Source: a virus
IMG/VR virus record: IMGVR_UViG_3300032294_001670
Location: 1 to 32,822 of that record
Reading direction: 5' to 3' (one strand)
Length of the DNA: 32,822 nt
A program made the position numbers and the translations under genes. Shown here piece by piece: positions 1 to 9,240 of this stretch. Every line of letters begins with the position of its first letter. Position 1 is the first letter of the stretch. The notes under the pieces were generated by a model, which worked only from the letters and a program-made list of their open reading frames with translations, ran no database searches and was not told the origin of the DNA.

Positions 1-123
1 TATAATAAGAATCCACCTGATGGACCTGTTGCTGTATGTGTTCCCAATCCTGTCTGTCCTGATGATACAGGATAAGACATTGTAAATGATTCACCAACGA
101 ATGATGAAGTTAAATCTGTTACA
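1..123. repeat. Left copy of 123-bp terminal overlap
   Basis: This segment is base-for-base identical to 32700-32822. It lies inside an open reading frame whose frame is kept across the join, so it is best explained as the overlap of a circular or circularly permuted assembly. The unique genome is then 32,699 bp. Confidence 0.95.
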
Positions 124-2594
124 ACAAAATTATTTGTCATTTGATTGTATATCTTATATGTCCAAACAGGTGTTGCTGTTAAAGTAGTTGTTGGGGTTAA
201 AGTCGGAGTTCTTGTTGGTGTTTGTGTTTGTGTTGCGGTATTGCTTGGTGTTTGAGTTTGAGTCGCAGTATTAGTTGGTGTTTGTGTTTGACTTGCAGTA
301 ATACTCGGTGTAGGGGTCTGTGTTTGAGAAGCAGTAATACTTGGAGTTGGTGTAGGTGTTTGAGTTGCAGTAGGTGTAGGTGTTGGACATAATCCAATAT
401 TCACAACATCCAAAGAGAATGGACCTGATACATAAACAGGTGTTGAACGAGAACATTGATACACAGTTGAACTTGGCGGTACCGAACGAGTTACAGTTCC
501 ACCGTCAGCACATGTTGTATAACTTACAATTATTGTTCCTGAACTTGAATTATTTGTCAATTCATAATTGTTACATGCAGGTATTGTAGGTGTTGGAGTT
601 ACAGGAGGTGTTGATGTTGGTGTTGAAGTTCTTGTTGGTGAAGGAGTTTGCGTTTGAGACGCAGTAATACTTGGTGTAGGTGTCTGTGTTCTTGTAGCAG
701 TTTGTGTTGCTGTATTTGTTGGCGTATTTGTTTGTGTTGGTGTATTGGTAGGTGTAGATGTTTGTGTTTGAGACGCAGTAATACTTGGAGTCGGAGTTTG
801 TGTCTGACTTGCGGTGATACTTGGAGTCGGAGTTTGTGTTTGACTTGCAGTAATACTTGGAGTCGGAGTTTGTGTTTGAGTCGCAGTATTAGTAGGTGTC
901 ATTGTGTTTGTAGGCGTTGCTGTTTGAGACGCTGTAATACTCGGTGTTGGAGTTTGTGTCTGACTTGCAGTAATACTCGCTGTAGGTGTCTGAGTCTGTG
1001 TAGATGTATTAGTAGGAGTCTGTGTGCTCGTCGGTGTCTGTGTTTGAGATGCAGTTATCGAAGGTGTAGGAGTTTGTGTTTGTGTTGAAGTATTTGTTGG
1101 AGTCATTGTTTGACTTGCAGTAATACTCGGTGTAGGTGTCTGAGTCTGTGTAGATGTATTAGTAGGGGTTTGAGTTTGCGAAGCGGTGATACTCGGAGTA
1201 GGGGTTTGAGTTTGTGTTGCAGTATTTGTTGGTGTTGAAGTCTGAGTATTTGTTGGAGTCTGTGTTGGTGTATTACTTGGTGTTTGAGTGTTCGTCGGAG
1301 TATTAGTCGGTGTTGAAGTTTGAGTTGGAGTTGGGCATATAGGGTCATAAGTAACAAACACACGAAGACCGAGAGGAGTCGTAGTTTGACCACTAAAAAA
1401 TTGTTGTCCTTGAACAGGATAAATTACACCACTGCCATTTGTTTGTCCTGAAAAGTTTCCATAAGCACTTCCACCGATAATTGTACTTCCTGATATTAGT
1501 GGATTTTGGAATTGTTCCATTACAGACCAACCAAAATCAGTTGACCCAGTAAATAAACGAGACCATGTATTCCAGTTACCAAAATTATTAACTTGATAGA
1601 TAGGATAATTATTACCGTCAGGAGCAACACCCAAAACATAATAACCTTCAATTAAACCTGTTTGCCCAAAAGTTGTTGCACTATAATATCCGAAAGAAAA
1701 TGTTGAGCCTGAAGCAGTTGTTGCTCTGACATAAATTCCAGGGTCTACTAATGTTGAATCACTACTCTCACAAACATTGAATTGTGAAATTGGTGGTGTT
1801 GGGGATGGAGTTACTGTTGGTGTTGGGGTTTGAGTAGGAGTTGTTGTTTGTGTGGAAGTATTAGTAGGCGTTTGTGTAGGGGTTGGTGTTTGTGTCGAAG
1901 TGTTAGTTGGTGTTGAGGTTTGAGTCGATGTTTGTGTTTGTGTTGGCGTTTGAGTTTGAGTTCTTGTTGGAGTTATTGTTGGTGTAGATGTAAATGTAGG
2001 ACTCATCGTTAACGTGTTAGTTGGAGTCGGTGTTGTTGTAGGTGTGAGAGTAGGTGTTGGTGTTAAGAAAACACAGAATGGAGAATTACCACTAATAACA
2101 TACCAATCAGTATGAAGAATATTCTGACATGTGCCAGCAGAGAACACGAAATTATTTTTTATGTAATTGAATTCCTGATAGGTCTCATTGTTTTGAATTG
2201 TAACGGTTGCAGTTTCTGTTCCATTACCAATGAATATTGTCATTACAGGATGGACATCTACGATTTGTCCATTTGCTGTTGCAGTGAATTTTAATTTACC
2301 ATAGGTATCAAAATAAGTTACCCCGTCGAATGGACATTCAAATGGTTGTTGTGAAAATGTTAGACCAGAAACAATACAATAATTTGCGGGTGTTATAGTT
2401 GGAGTTGGGGTGACAGTTTGACATGCACCACTTATTACAAGTCCACATAAATCTGTGAATGGTTTTGAAGTATCCATACACACAGATTGACCAAGTGTTA
2501 ATGTATAAAACGCGGGGGTTCCATCACATGTTGTGCCTGAAATATATTTTGAACCTCCTGTTGGGTCTGCGTGGACAAATAAATTACAACTCAT
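1..2594 (-). CDS. Giant Thr/Pro-stalk tail fibre protein, N-terminal part (continues at 32699-32225)
   Basis: An ATG at 2594 opens a minus-strand frame with no stop down to base 1. Because base 1 equals base 32700, the frame continues to the TAA at 32225-32227, giving about 1022 residues. I see alternating globular modules and Thr/Pro-rich stalks. A Cys-containing head covers about residues 1-175. Stalks lie at roughly 177-265, 420-670, 735-805 and 916-960, built of TPT, TQTPT, SITPT and TNTPT units. Globular modules sit between them. It follows the 1462-aa tail protein (24-nt gap) and precedes a 54-aa gene and the tape measure gene, so it is probably a tail fibre or adhesin. The longest stalk is about 750 nt of degenerate repeats. 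Stalk length may vary by recombination, and the Thr residues could be glycosylated; both are inference. Confidence 0.85.
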   Translation of the reverse strand, partial: MSCNLFVHADPTGGSKYISGTTCDGTPAFYTLTLGQSVCMDTSKPFTDLCGLVISGACQTVTPTPTITPANYCIVSGLTFSQQPFECPFDGVTYFDTYGKLKFTATANGQIVDVHPVMTIFIGNGTETATVTIQNNETYQEFNYIKNNFVFSAGTCQNILHTDWYVISGNSPFCVFLTPTPTLTPTTTPTPTNTLTMSPTFTSTPTITPTRTQTQTPTQTQTSTQTSTPTNTSTQTPTPTQTPTNTSTQTTTPTQTPTPTVTPSPTPPISQFNVCESSDSTLVDPGIYVRATTASGSTFSFGYYSATTFGQTGLIEGYYVLGVAPDGNNYPIYQVNNFGNWNTWSRLFTGSTDFGWSVMEQFQNPLISGSTIIGGSAYGNFSGQTNGSGVIYPVQGQQFFSGQTTTPLGLRVFVTYDPICPTPTQTSTPTNTPTNTQTPSNTPTQTPTNTQTSTPTNTATQTQTPTPSITASQTQTPTNTSTQTQTPTPSITASQTMTPTNTSTQTQTPTPSITASQTQTPTSTQTPTNTSTQTQTPTASITASQTQTPTPSITASQTATPTNTMTPTNTATQTQTPTPSITASQTQTPTPSITASQTQTPTPSITASQTQTSTPTNTPTQTNTPTNTATQTATRTQTPTPSITASQTQTPSPTRTSTPTSTPPVTPTPTIPACNNYELTNNSSSGTIIVSYTTCADGGTVTRSVPPSSTVYQCSRSTPVYVSGPFSLDVVNIGLCPTPTPTATQTPTPTPSITASQTQTPTPSITASQTQTPTNTATQTQTPSNTATQTQTPTRTPTLTPTTTLTATPVWTYKIYNQMTNNFVVTDLTSSFVGESFTMSYPVSSGQTGLGTHTATGPSGGFLL

Positions 2595-2618
2595 TTATAT
2601 TAAATATCTTTTTTTATC

Positions 2619-5600
2619 TTAACCTATGAAACATGTTGTGTATGATGAACAAGGATTTCCTTGAACCCAAATATAAGGGTCACAAGTAACTTCTATTCCA
2701 CCTTGAACACAAACAGGTATTGAGTATGACCTATTTTGTGTTACACAAATACATGCTGTGAAAGTTCCATCACCATTATCCATTACAGGTAAACTTTGTA
2801 TAAGTTCTGTTTCAACACTTGCAGTTCCACACAATGCGTATCTAACATATAAATCATTTGGAACTGTTGTGTAAGTCAGACAATAACATCTACAATCTGC
2901 TTCAGGTGTTGTGCTTGGTGTTGGTGTATTAGTAGGTGTTTGTGTTGGGGTTTCGGTCGGGGTTGGTGTAATTTGATTGAATATAATAAGAACACAAGGA
3001 CAAACAGGAACAACAGAAGTTATTGTAAATCCTGTTATATTAGAACCTGTGTTGTAAGTATGGTTATGGTCGTTTTGAGCCATAATTGTTGTGTATGGTT
3101 GATTGATTGCCCCTCCATTAATATCGTAAGTTCCTGTTATAGTATAATCACAAACAGCGTTCGCATTTCCTGTGAAGTTAGGATTATCAAATAAAGTAAA
3201 TCTTATACTATCTGTTCCTTGTATATTGCTTCTCATATACTGCGTTGTGAAAGTTCCACAAGTTGGTGTGATAGTATGTGTTGGAGTTTGTGTTGGAGTT
3301 TGTGTTGGAGTTCTTGTCGGAGTATTAGATGGAGTTTGTGTAGGTGTTGCTGGTGGTGGGTCAACACATTCTCCTGTGGTACAACTCAATGAAACAATAA
3401 ACGGTTCTTGCATTCCATTGTATGAGAATATCTGAGGTACACCCATTATAAATTGAACACATCTTCTTCTAACACCATTAGTCGTAAACACTTCATTGAT
3501 TAATGTTCCGAAACAATTGTTATAAGATATTGATGCAAAGAACTCCTCAGTTACACCTGTAACATTTAATTCCATACAAACAGGAGTCGTAGGACAAACT
3601 GTTAAAGTTGATGTTGGTGAAGGAGTTATTGTTGGTGTAACACTTGGTGTTGGGGTTTGTGTTGGAGTATTTGATGGTGTCTGTGTCGGACTTGGTGGAG
3701 GTGGATTAACACACTGTCCTGTATTACAATCTAAATCAACAATGAATGGTTCCTGCATTCCATTATACGAAAATACCTGAGGAACACCCATTATAAATTG
3801 AACACATCTTCTTCTAACACCATTGGTTAGGAATGTTTCAAAAATTAATTCACCATAACAGTTGTTATAACTGATTGACGCGAATGATTCTTCTGTAACA
3901 CCTGTAACATTTAATTCCATACAAACAACAGGAGATGTACAACCAGTAGGTGTTGGACTCGGTGTTAATGTTGGGGTTTGTGATGGTGTTACTGATGGTG
4001 TTGGAGATGGTGGTATTGATAAACACTCTTCACAACTTGTATATGCAGACATAATCTGAATCCAATCTGTTTGTTGAACGAATGTTGGGTTAACGTTTCT
4101 AACACATTCTGTTGTTGTGAATCCTGAGTTCTGAATCTTATAAACAGTTGTTCCTGATAATAAATTTGAATCTTCTGACCTGAATGTATATGTGCTTGCA
4201 GAGTTCGTACAAGATAAACCTGTATACCAGAATTGATTTGTCGTACATGCTGATTGTTGAACTATTGTAAAAGATGTTCTACCTGAACAACCACAATCAG
4301 GATATACCCCAACTAAGTTCGGAGTGTAACCAGAAGATAACCAATAGTGTTCGTATGTCTTTAACGGGTCGAATGTATCAAGGGTTACTTGATAACATCC
4401 TAAATAATTTAAGTCATCTGAGTATAATGTAACATAGTTTCCTATGTAGGCGTATAAGTTAAACATCAAATCAGAATTAGAATGTCTTGTAGTTCCTGTT
4501 CCACAAGGTAATAACTCATAATAAAGTTTTCTGTGTGGGGTATATTCTTTTGTAAGTTTAACAAATTCAACATCACATAATGTTGGTTCGAGAGCATTGA
4601 AGTTTGTTATCTTATTAATTCTGAATGGTGTATTACCAATAACAATTTTTTCATTCCAATTTAATTGTTGTATGTCTTGTGGGAATAGGTAAACCTTTGC
4701 TGCGTAGATTTTGTTTTCTTCACTTGTAATATCTTCAACATAAGGTTGGTAATATATGTTGTATAAATCTTCTGAATCAAATACGTATTCCTGTGGGGTA
4801 ATATTTGACTGGTCCTCACCTCTATAATTTATGTAGTGTGAGAAGTTGTTGTAATTGAATGGATATGTTGTGAACCTATTAATGTTTTGGAATCTGTCTT
4901 GAGCACCTCCGTTAATATACCATTGTTGATATTGTGATTGATTTACAATACTCGTACAAGCAACACCTGATGTAGTTGTTGTGAAATTTGCGAGATTAGG
5001 TAATGGTGTCCCAACTCTAACTGATGTAGGATTTATACAAGCACCTGCAGCAACAGATTGTGACCCTAAGTTTACAAATTGATATGATGTGTTCCCATTA
5101 CAATCTTCATACTTTATCCAACCTGCTGTGGTAACATTAATTGTATAACCACTGTTACAATTTGTTATTGCTGTTGTTGTAGAAATATTTGGTAAGAATC
5201 CATAGTTATCATTCGGTAATGTAAGACCTCTAAAAACGACTTTGGGTAATATCTTGAAGGGAACAAAGGTTTGTTGTGTAATCCCTGAAATATCAATCTG
5301 TTTTAACTTTGACATTGAGTTCAAAGTTAACAGAGATACAACTGAGTTGTCTATTGTGATATCAATCGGAGATGAGAATATAAAATCAAACTTTGTTGTT
5401 GTGTCTTTATATTGTAGACCTAATTGGAATTTGTCTGTTCCAAATATTCTGTTTGTCTGTCCCTTGAAATCTTGGTTGGCATAATCTTGGTCTAACTTGA
5501 ATTCATACTCCAATGTTCCATTTAATAATGTTGATGTTGGATATAAGTTTTGAGTTTGATTGTAATCTACTTTTGTTGTCCAATCTAATATTTTACCTGT

Positions 5601-7007
5601 CCCGATGTAGTCTACAATAGGTTCGATAACTAAATTATTTGGTTTGTCGGGATTCGGTACGACAATAAGATTAAACATCTTGTTAATTGATGTGATGAAA
5701 TCTAATTGTTTGTAATCATTCGGTGGGAATTCAATACTATAATCGATGGTTGCCCCGTTCGGAATAAATCTTGGACTATTGACGATTGATTGTGTATAAC
5801 TCAACACATCAATTCCAACACCTGAGAAGAAGAAATTTAGGTTAGTGTTTCCTGTAACATTAATCCTTTGAACGAATGAAACTTGTTGTCCAACTGTATC
5901 ACAATAAATTGTTTGATATAATTCCTGTGTGCTTACACCATCATTTACATTAAATGAAATGAAGTTGTCAGAAGGACCAGCACAAGGACTCATAGGTTGA
6001 ATTATGAAGTTAAAATTGAATGTGTAGATACCAGTGTTTCCTGATGGAATATTGATAGTTGTATTGGTTGCCTGCCATCCTAATGTATTACATTCTACAT
6101 TTACTGATGGGTCGGTAGATACATTACCAAAAGTTGAAACATCCAAATATTCATTACTGAATGTATAACACGCAGGGATTGCGTTTCTTGAATAAACTGT
6201 TTCATCCACGAACTTTAATGGGAGATAAAATCTCTTGAAATAGGCTGTGTCAAAGAAATTTGATTGTATTTGATAACCTGCTTGGTTAACAATCTGTTGG
6301 TATAATTCTCTAATCTGTATAGATGGTTTGAAATAGTAATCACGAACAGGTGTTCCTGAAAAATCAAAGTTACCACGAACAGGATTATAAGTTGTTGCTG
6401 AAAGGACTGGTGAGAACTGAACGAGTGGTGTAATGTCTGATTGAACCTCTGTTGTATTTGTTCCTGAATACTGATAACCGATATTGTATAACCCCCACAT
6501 CGTTCTACCATCTTGATAAGAATAGTTTGTTGAACCAGTCAATGGAAATAAGTTGGGGTCAACTTGTGATTGTAATACAACATCAATAGAATAAGGATGT
6601 GATAAACAAGATAGGTCCAAATCGAATAAGAACTTGTCACCAATGTTTGCCATCAAGTCACCTACCTGATTGTAGAATGTAACCTGATAAATAATCTCAC
6701 CATTGTTAAGTGTAACACCGTTCAACCTGATGTAACCTTGCATAATCTCATAACCATCCCATAACAAAGTTGCTTCGAACTTATTGTTGGGGTCAAAGGT
6801 TGTTGGGATTGCATTTAATTCATAGAAGAAGTTAAACACAAGGTTGTTCTTCTTTGAACCAGGTAATGAGAACGCCTTAGAAAAGTTTGAGTTCTTCTTT
6901 GTGATGTCTTGTAATTCTGCGAATGACAATGATAACAATACAGGTTCGTTCTTGTATAAATCAAGAAAGATAATTTCGTTGTTGACGATGGTTCTTATTC
7001 TTAGCAT
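2619..7007 (-). CDS. 1462-aa tail baseplate/fibre protein with duplicated Cys modules
   Basis: This very long protein starts with ATG one nucleotide after the stop of the 550-aa tail gene. About the first 900 residues look like a baseplate-hub or tail-associated protein: beta-rich and Asn/Thr/Tyr-rich, with a beginning (FAELQDITKKNSNFSKAF) of the kind seen in tail proteins of Bacteroidota siphoviruses. The C-terminal 450 residues alternate Thr/Pro-rich linkers (SPTPSVTPSQTPTLTPSPT type) with Cys-containing modules. Two adjacent modules are near-identical and share CMELNVTGVTEE, RRRCVQFIMGVPQ and YNGMQEPFIV; they are encoded at about 3690-3945 and 3350-3600. Two further, different beta modules follow. 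Its likely role is host recognition at the tail tip. Stalk composition is shared with the neighbouring fibre and the 763-aa protein. Tail assignment is fairly safe; the exact part is inference. Confidence 0.8.
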   Translation of the reverse strand: MLRIRTIVNNEIIFLDLYKNEPVLLSLSFAELQDITKKNSNFSKAFSLPGSKKNNLVFNFFYELNAIPTTFDPNNKFEATLLWDGYEIMQGYIRLNGVTLNNGEIIYQVTFYNQVGDLMANIGDKFLFDLDLSCLSHPYSIDVVLQSQVDPNLFPLTGSTNYSYQDGRTMWGLYNIGYQYSGTNTTEVQSDITPLVQFSPVLSATTYNPVRGNFDFSGTPVRDYYFKPSIQIRELYQQIVNQAGYQIQSNFFDTAYFKRFYLPLKFVDETVYSRNAIPACYTFSNEYLDVSTFGNVSTDPSVNVECNTLGWQATNTTINIPSGNTGIYTFNFNFIIQPMSPCAGPSDNFISFNVNDGVSTQELYQTIYCDTVGQQVSFVQRINVTGNTNLNFFFSGVGIDVLSYTQSIVNSPRFIPNGATIDYSIEFPPNDYKQLDFITSINKMFNLIVVPNPDKPNNLVIEPIVDYIGTGKILDWTTKVDYNQTQNLYPTSTLLNGTLEYEFKLDQDYANQDFKGQTNRIFGTDKFQLGLQYKDTTTKFDFIFSSPIDITIDNSVVSLLTLNSMSKLKQIDISGITQQTFVPFKILPKVVFRGLTLPNDNYGFLPNISTTTAITNCNSGYTINVTTAGWIKYEDCNGNTSYQFVNLGSQSVAAGACINPTSVRVGTPLPNLANFTTTTSGVACTSIVNQSQYQQWYINGGAQDRFQNINRFTTYPFNYNNFSHYINYRGEDQSNITPQEYVFDSEDLYNIYYQPYVEDITSEENKIYAAKVYLFPQDIQQLNWNEKIVIGNTPFRINKITNFNALEPTLCDVEFVKLTKEYTPHRKLYYELLPCGTGTTRHSNSDLMFNLYAYIGNYVTLYSDDLNYLGCYQVTLDTFDPLKTYEHYWLSSGYTPNLVGVYPDCGCSGRTSFTIVQQSACTTNQFWYTGLSCTNSASTYTFRSEDSNLLSGTTVYKIQNSGFTTTECVRNVNPTFVQQTDWIQIMSAYTSCEECLSIPPSPTPSVTPSQTPTLTPSPTPTGCTSPVVCMELNVTGVTEESFASISYNNCYGELIFETFLTNGVRRRCVQFIMGVPQVFSYNGMQEPFIVDLDCNTGQCVNPPPPSPTQTPSNTPTQTPTPSVTPTITPSPTSTLTVCPTTPVCMELNVTGVTEEFFASISYNNCFGTLINEVFTTNGVRRRCVQFIMGVPQIFSYNGMQEPFIVSLSCTTGECVDPPPATPTQTPSNTPTRTPTQTPTQTPTHTITPTCGTFTTQYMRSNIQGTDSIRFTLFDNPNFTGNANAVCDYTITGTYDINGGAINQPYTTIMAQNDHNHTYNTGSNITGFTITSVVPVCPCVLIIFNQITPTPTETPTQTPTNTPTPSTTPEADCRCYCLTYTTVPNDLYVRYALCGTASVETELIQSLPVMDNGDGTFTACICVTQNRSYSIPVCVQGGIEVTCDPYIWVQGNPCSSYTTCFIG
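3340..3945 (-). repeat. In-frame tandem module duplication inside the 1462-aa tail gene
   Basis: About 110 codons occur twice in direct orientation. The copy around 3374-3600 and the copy around 3718-3945 share long identical DNA stretches, for example in the part encoding RRRCVQFIMGVPQ, with scattered mostly synonymous changes. Each copy is followed by its own Thr/Pro linker, so module and linker were duplicated together. Confidence 0.85.
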
Positions 7008-7008
7008 A

Positions 7009-8661
7009 TTAGAATGGTAAATAATATTGTCTGTAAGGAACTTGTTTCAATTCTATTGTGTATTGAAATATTCTCACATACTTTTGGATGAATTGCCTAA
7101 CTTCTTTATTTTCAACGGTGCAAGGTATAAGGTATGGGTAAATGAATGGTTCGTTATTTTCAGGTAACCAATTGTTCATCATCATGTAAACATAAGGGGA
7201 CATCAACAATTCCTCAATAACTTGAACATCATTTTGTTGAACAAATCCTGAATCTACTGTAACCATTTCTTCTGCCTCACCATAGAATGTTTGTTCGCCT
7301 TGGTCATATGATTGTCTGTTCCACCATTGTGTGTTAAGTGATTTCTGACTTGAATAAGTTTTCTTATTTACGTTATATGTCTTTGTGTATTTCTTTGTGA
7401 ATGTATATGTGTCCCAAACTCCCTGTCTATTAAGGAATAGGAATGATACAGGGTCATTAAAACATTCTTCCCCAACCATTTTATACTGAACGATTTGTGA
7501 TACACCATTTGTGTCATAGTCAATCGAACCACAGTTGTCAGTTAAATAAATTGCAACATCACTATCAGTTCTAACTGTGGGGTTTTGTTTGAATACAGCA
7601 TACGCAATTCTTTGTTGTAAGTAAGAATTGAGTGAACCTCTTGCAGTAAAATCTATTGCTTGAGTTTGAACTGTGTCATAATTGTATTGACCATTACCTT
7701 GTGACTTTTGTAAAAAGTTAACACCCTTTACAACATTCGAGTTATCATACAATGGATTCTTTCCATACATGAAAGGTAACATAATAGGACACTTGTAATA
7801 GTGTGTTCTGTATCTTGTTTGATAAACTTGTGAACCAAACATTGTCATAGGTATTGTTTCGTTACCAAATGTTCCCATGAATAAACCTGGTTGTGATTGT
7901 GACATCTGATATCCGTATACCTGTGTATTAAGATAGTTGTATTGACCATTCAAGTTATTACCTGAATAATAAAATTTGTTTGATAAGAATTTGTTTTCTT
8001 GAACACCAGGATAAATCATCACACCATAAGGTTGATTACATGCACTTAATAAAGATAATGAACCACCTGTATAACCTGTGTAACAACTATAATTTGTTGG
8101 GATAATAACCTCTGTAACAGATGTCGCAGATATACAAGTTGATGAAGTCCCCGTAGTGGTGTATTGCACCCCGAAAATACAACGATATTCGTTAATGTGA
8201 TATATGTTATCAAAACCTTCGTAACCCCCGTTAAATCCGTTCGAAAATGTGATTGTTGAGAGTCTATCATTATTCACTGTTGCTTGGTTGGTGTTTAATA
8301 ATACCTCTGTTGTTTGAGAGTTTGCTGCAAGAACTTGATAAGGGTCCGTTGTTGCTGTTCCTGATGTGGAACCAGGATTCATGTTTAAGTTTCTTGGATT
8401 GGCTTCAACTAAGTTATAGATGATAGTTTCCACATTGAAGATACAGTTACCAAACTCATTTGGTGGGACAAGTAGTCTTGCAATCTTTCCTGATGTTTGT
8501 GTCGAACCTGAATCGTTTAAGTATGGATTAGAATAGATGTCAACCACCAATCTAATATCTGTGTATGCACTGAAATCATTCATAACCACATTCCATGTGT
8601 GGTCTGAGTGAGTTGGGGTTACTTCCAACGGCATCTGTCTAATTGTTAATTCTAAACTCAT
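7009..8661 (-). CDS. Tail protein, 550 aa, function unassigned
   Basis: The ATG at 8661 overlaps the TGA of the upstream HK97 gp10-like gene in an ATGA arrangement, suggesting translational coupling, and the stop is one base before the next gene. The protein is soluble, beta-rich and high in Asn, Tyr, Gln and Thr. It has no signal peptide and no Thr/Pro stalk. It ends in a Tyr-rich segment (VPYRQYYLPF). The position, between the tail-completion-like gene and the giant baseplate/fibre gene, suggests a distal tail or baseplate-connecting protein. I do not recognise a named domain. Confidence 0.7.
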   Translation of the reverse strand: MSLELTIRQMPLEVTPTHSDHTWNVVMNDFSAYTDIRLVVDIYSNPYLNDSGSTQTSGKIARLLVPPNEFGNCIFNVETIIYNLVEANPRNLNMNPGSTSGTATTDPYQVLAANSQTTEVLLNTNQATVNNDRLSTITFSNGFNGGYEGFDNIYHINEYRCIFGVQYTTTGTSSTCISATSVTEVIIPTNYSCYTGYTGGSLSLLSACNQPYGVMIYPGVQENKFLSNKFYYSGNNLNGQYNYLNTQVYGYQMSQSQPGLFMGTFGNETIPMTMFGSQVYQTRYRTHYYKCPIMLPFMYGKNPLYDNSNVVKGVNFLQKSQGNGQYNYDTVQTQAIDFTARGSLNSYLQQRIAYAVFKQNPTVRTDSDVAIYLTDNCGSIDYDTNGVSQIVQYKMVGEECFNDPVSFLFLNRQGVWDTYTFTKKYTKTYNVNKKTYSSQKSLNTQWWNRQSYDQGEQTFYGEAEEMVTVDSGFVQQNDVQVIEELLMSPYVYMMMNNWLPENNEPFIYPYLIPCTVENKEVRQFIQKYVRIFQYTIELKQVPYRQYYLPF

Positions 8662-9239
8662 ATTGTAATTTCTTTGGTTATTGTTTGTTCAAGGAATACA
8701 TTAATGTCATCCGCTAACGCTTCAAATAATTCAACTCCTGCCGCTTGTAATTCAGGTGGAAGGTTATTTGGAAAATCATTGAAGTAATCCTCAATACCAT
8801 CGAGTCCTTTATCATAAATATTCGCAGGCTTGATACCATACTTATAAATGTTTTTCTGTATTGCGAATGCCATTTGTAGATTGGAACCTTTTGCGAATCT
8901 ACCTTTCTCATTTCTAAATCTTACACCTCTAATCTTAATCCATTCTAACAAGACTTTAATCGGAACTCTCTTTTTTTCAGGTCTTCTACCTTCGTTTACA
9001 TACTTGAAATAATCTGCATATTCTAACTGAGCAACAGGACCATCAGGAGTTTGTACAACTGAGCCTTGTATTGAATTGTATAATTGACCTGTAGCAATCT
9101 TATTACCTTTACCTCTCGTAGTTCCACCACCATTATAACCTGGTGCATAAGGATACTCTTTCGTTGCGATTTGTTTCTTAATCTGTTCAACGAACTTGTC
9201 GACTAATAATTGGAGTGCCTCTTCTGTGAGTTCGAACAT
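8658..9239 (-). CDS. HK97 gp10-like tail completion/neck protein
   Basis: The 193-residue protein has the layout of the HK97 gp10-like family. It has an amphipathic N-terminal helix, a basic Gly-rich loop, and a tyrosine/GR motif (YADYFKYVNEGRRPEKKRVP at about 74-93). An LLEWIKIRG helix follows, then a C-terminal stretch with an IQKNIYKYGIKP motif. Family members join head and tail or complete the tail. It starts one nucleotide after the stop of the upstream fibre-like gene and overlaps the next gene by 4 nt. Its place among tail genes fits this role. Confidence 0.75.
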   Translation of the reverse strand: MFELTEEALQLLVDKFVEQIKKQIATKEYPYAPGYNGGGTTRGKGNKIATGQLYNSIQGSVVQTPDGPVAQLEYADYFKYVNEGRRPEKKRVPIKVLLEWIKIRGVRFRNEKGRFAKGSNLQMAFAIQKNIYKYGIKPANIYDKGLDGIEDYFNDFPNNLPPELQAAGVELFEALADDINVFLEQTITKEITI

Positions 9240-9240
9240 A

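Noticed and set aside
1-123. True direct terminal repeats of a linear phage
   Set aside because: The repeat cuts an open frame in its middle and the frame continues perfectly across the join, so assembly overlap of a circular map is simpler. Read data would decide.
648-1088. Plus-strand 146-aa frame rich in Cys, Arg, Ser and Leu
   Set aside because: It is the antisense shadow of the Thr/Pro stalk codons; the repeat keeps several frames open and the composition is not protein-like.
580-1335. Regular repeats that might suggest a CRISPR array
   Set aside because: No constant repeat with unique spacers; units are degenerate codons in a continuous frame.
197-1393. Minus-strand frames rich in Leu, Gln and His
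   Set aside because: They are shifted readings of the same stalk repeats; the true frame is the fibre gene.
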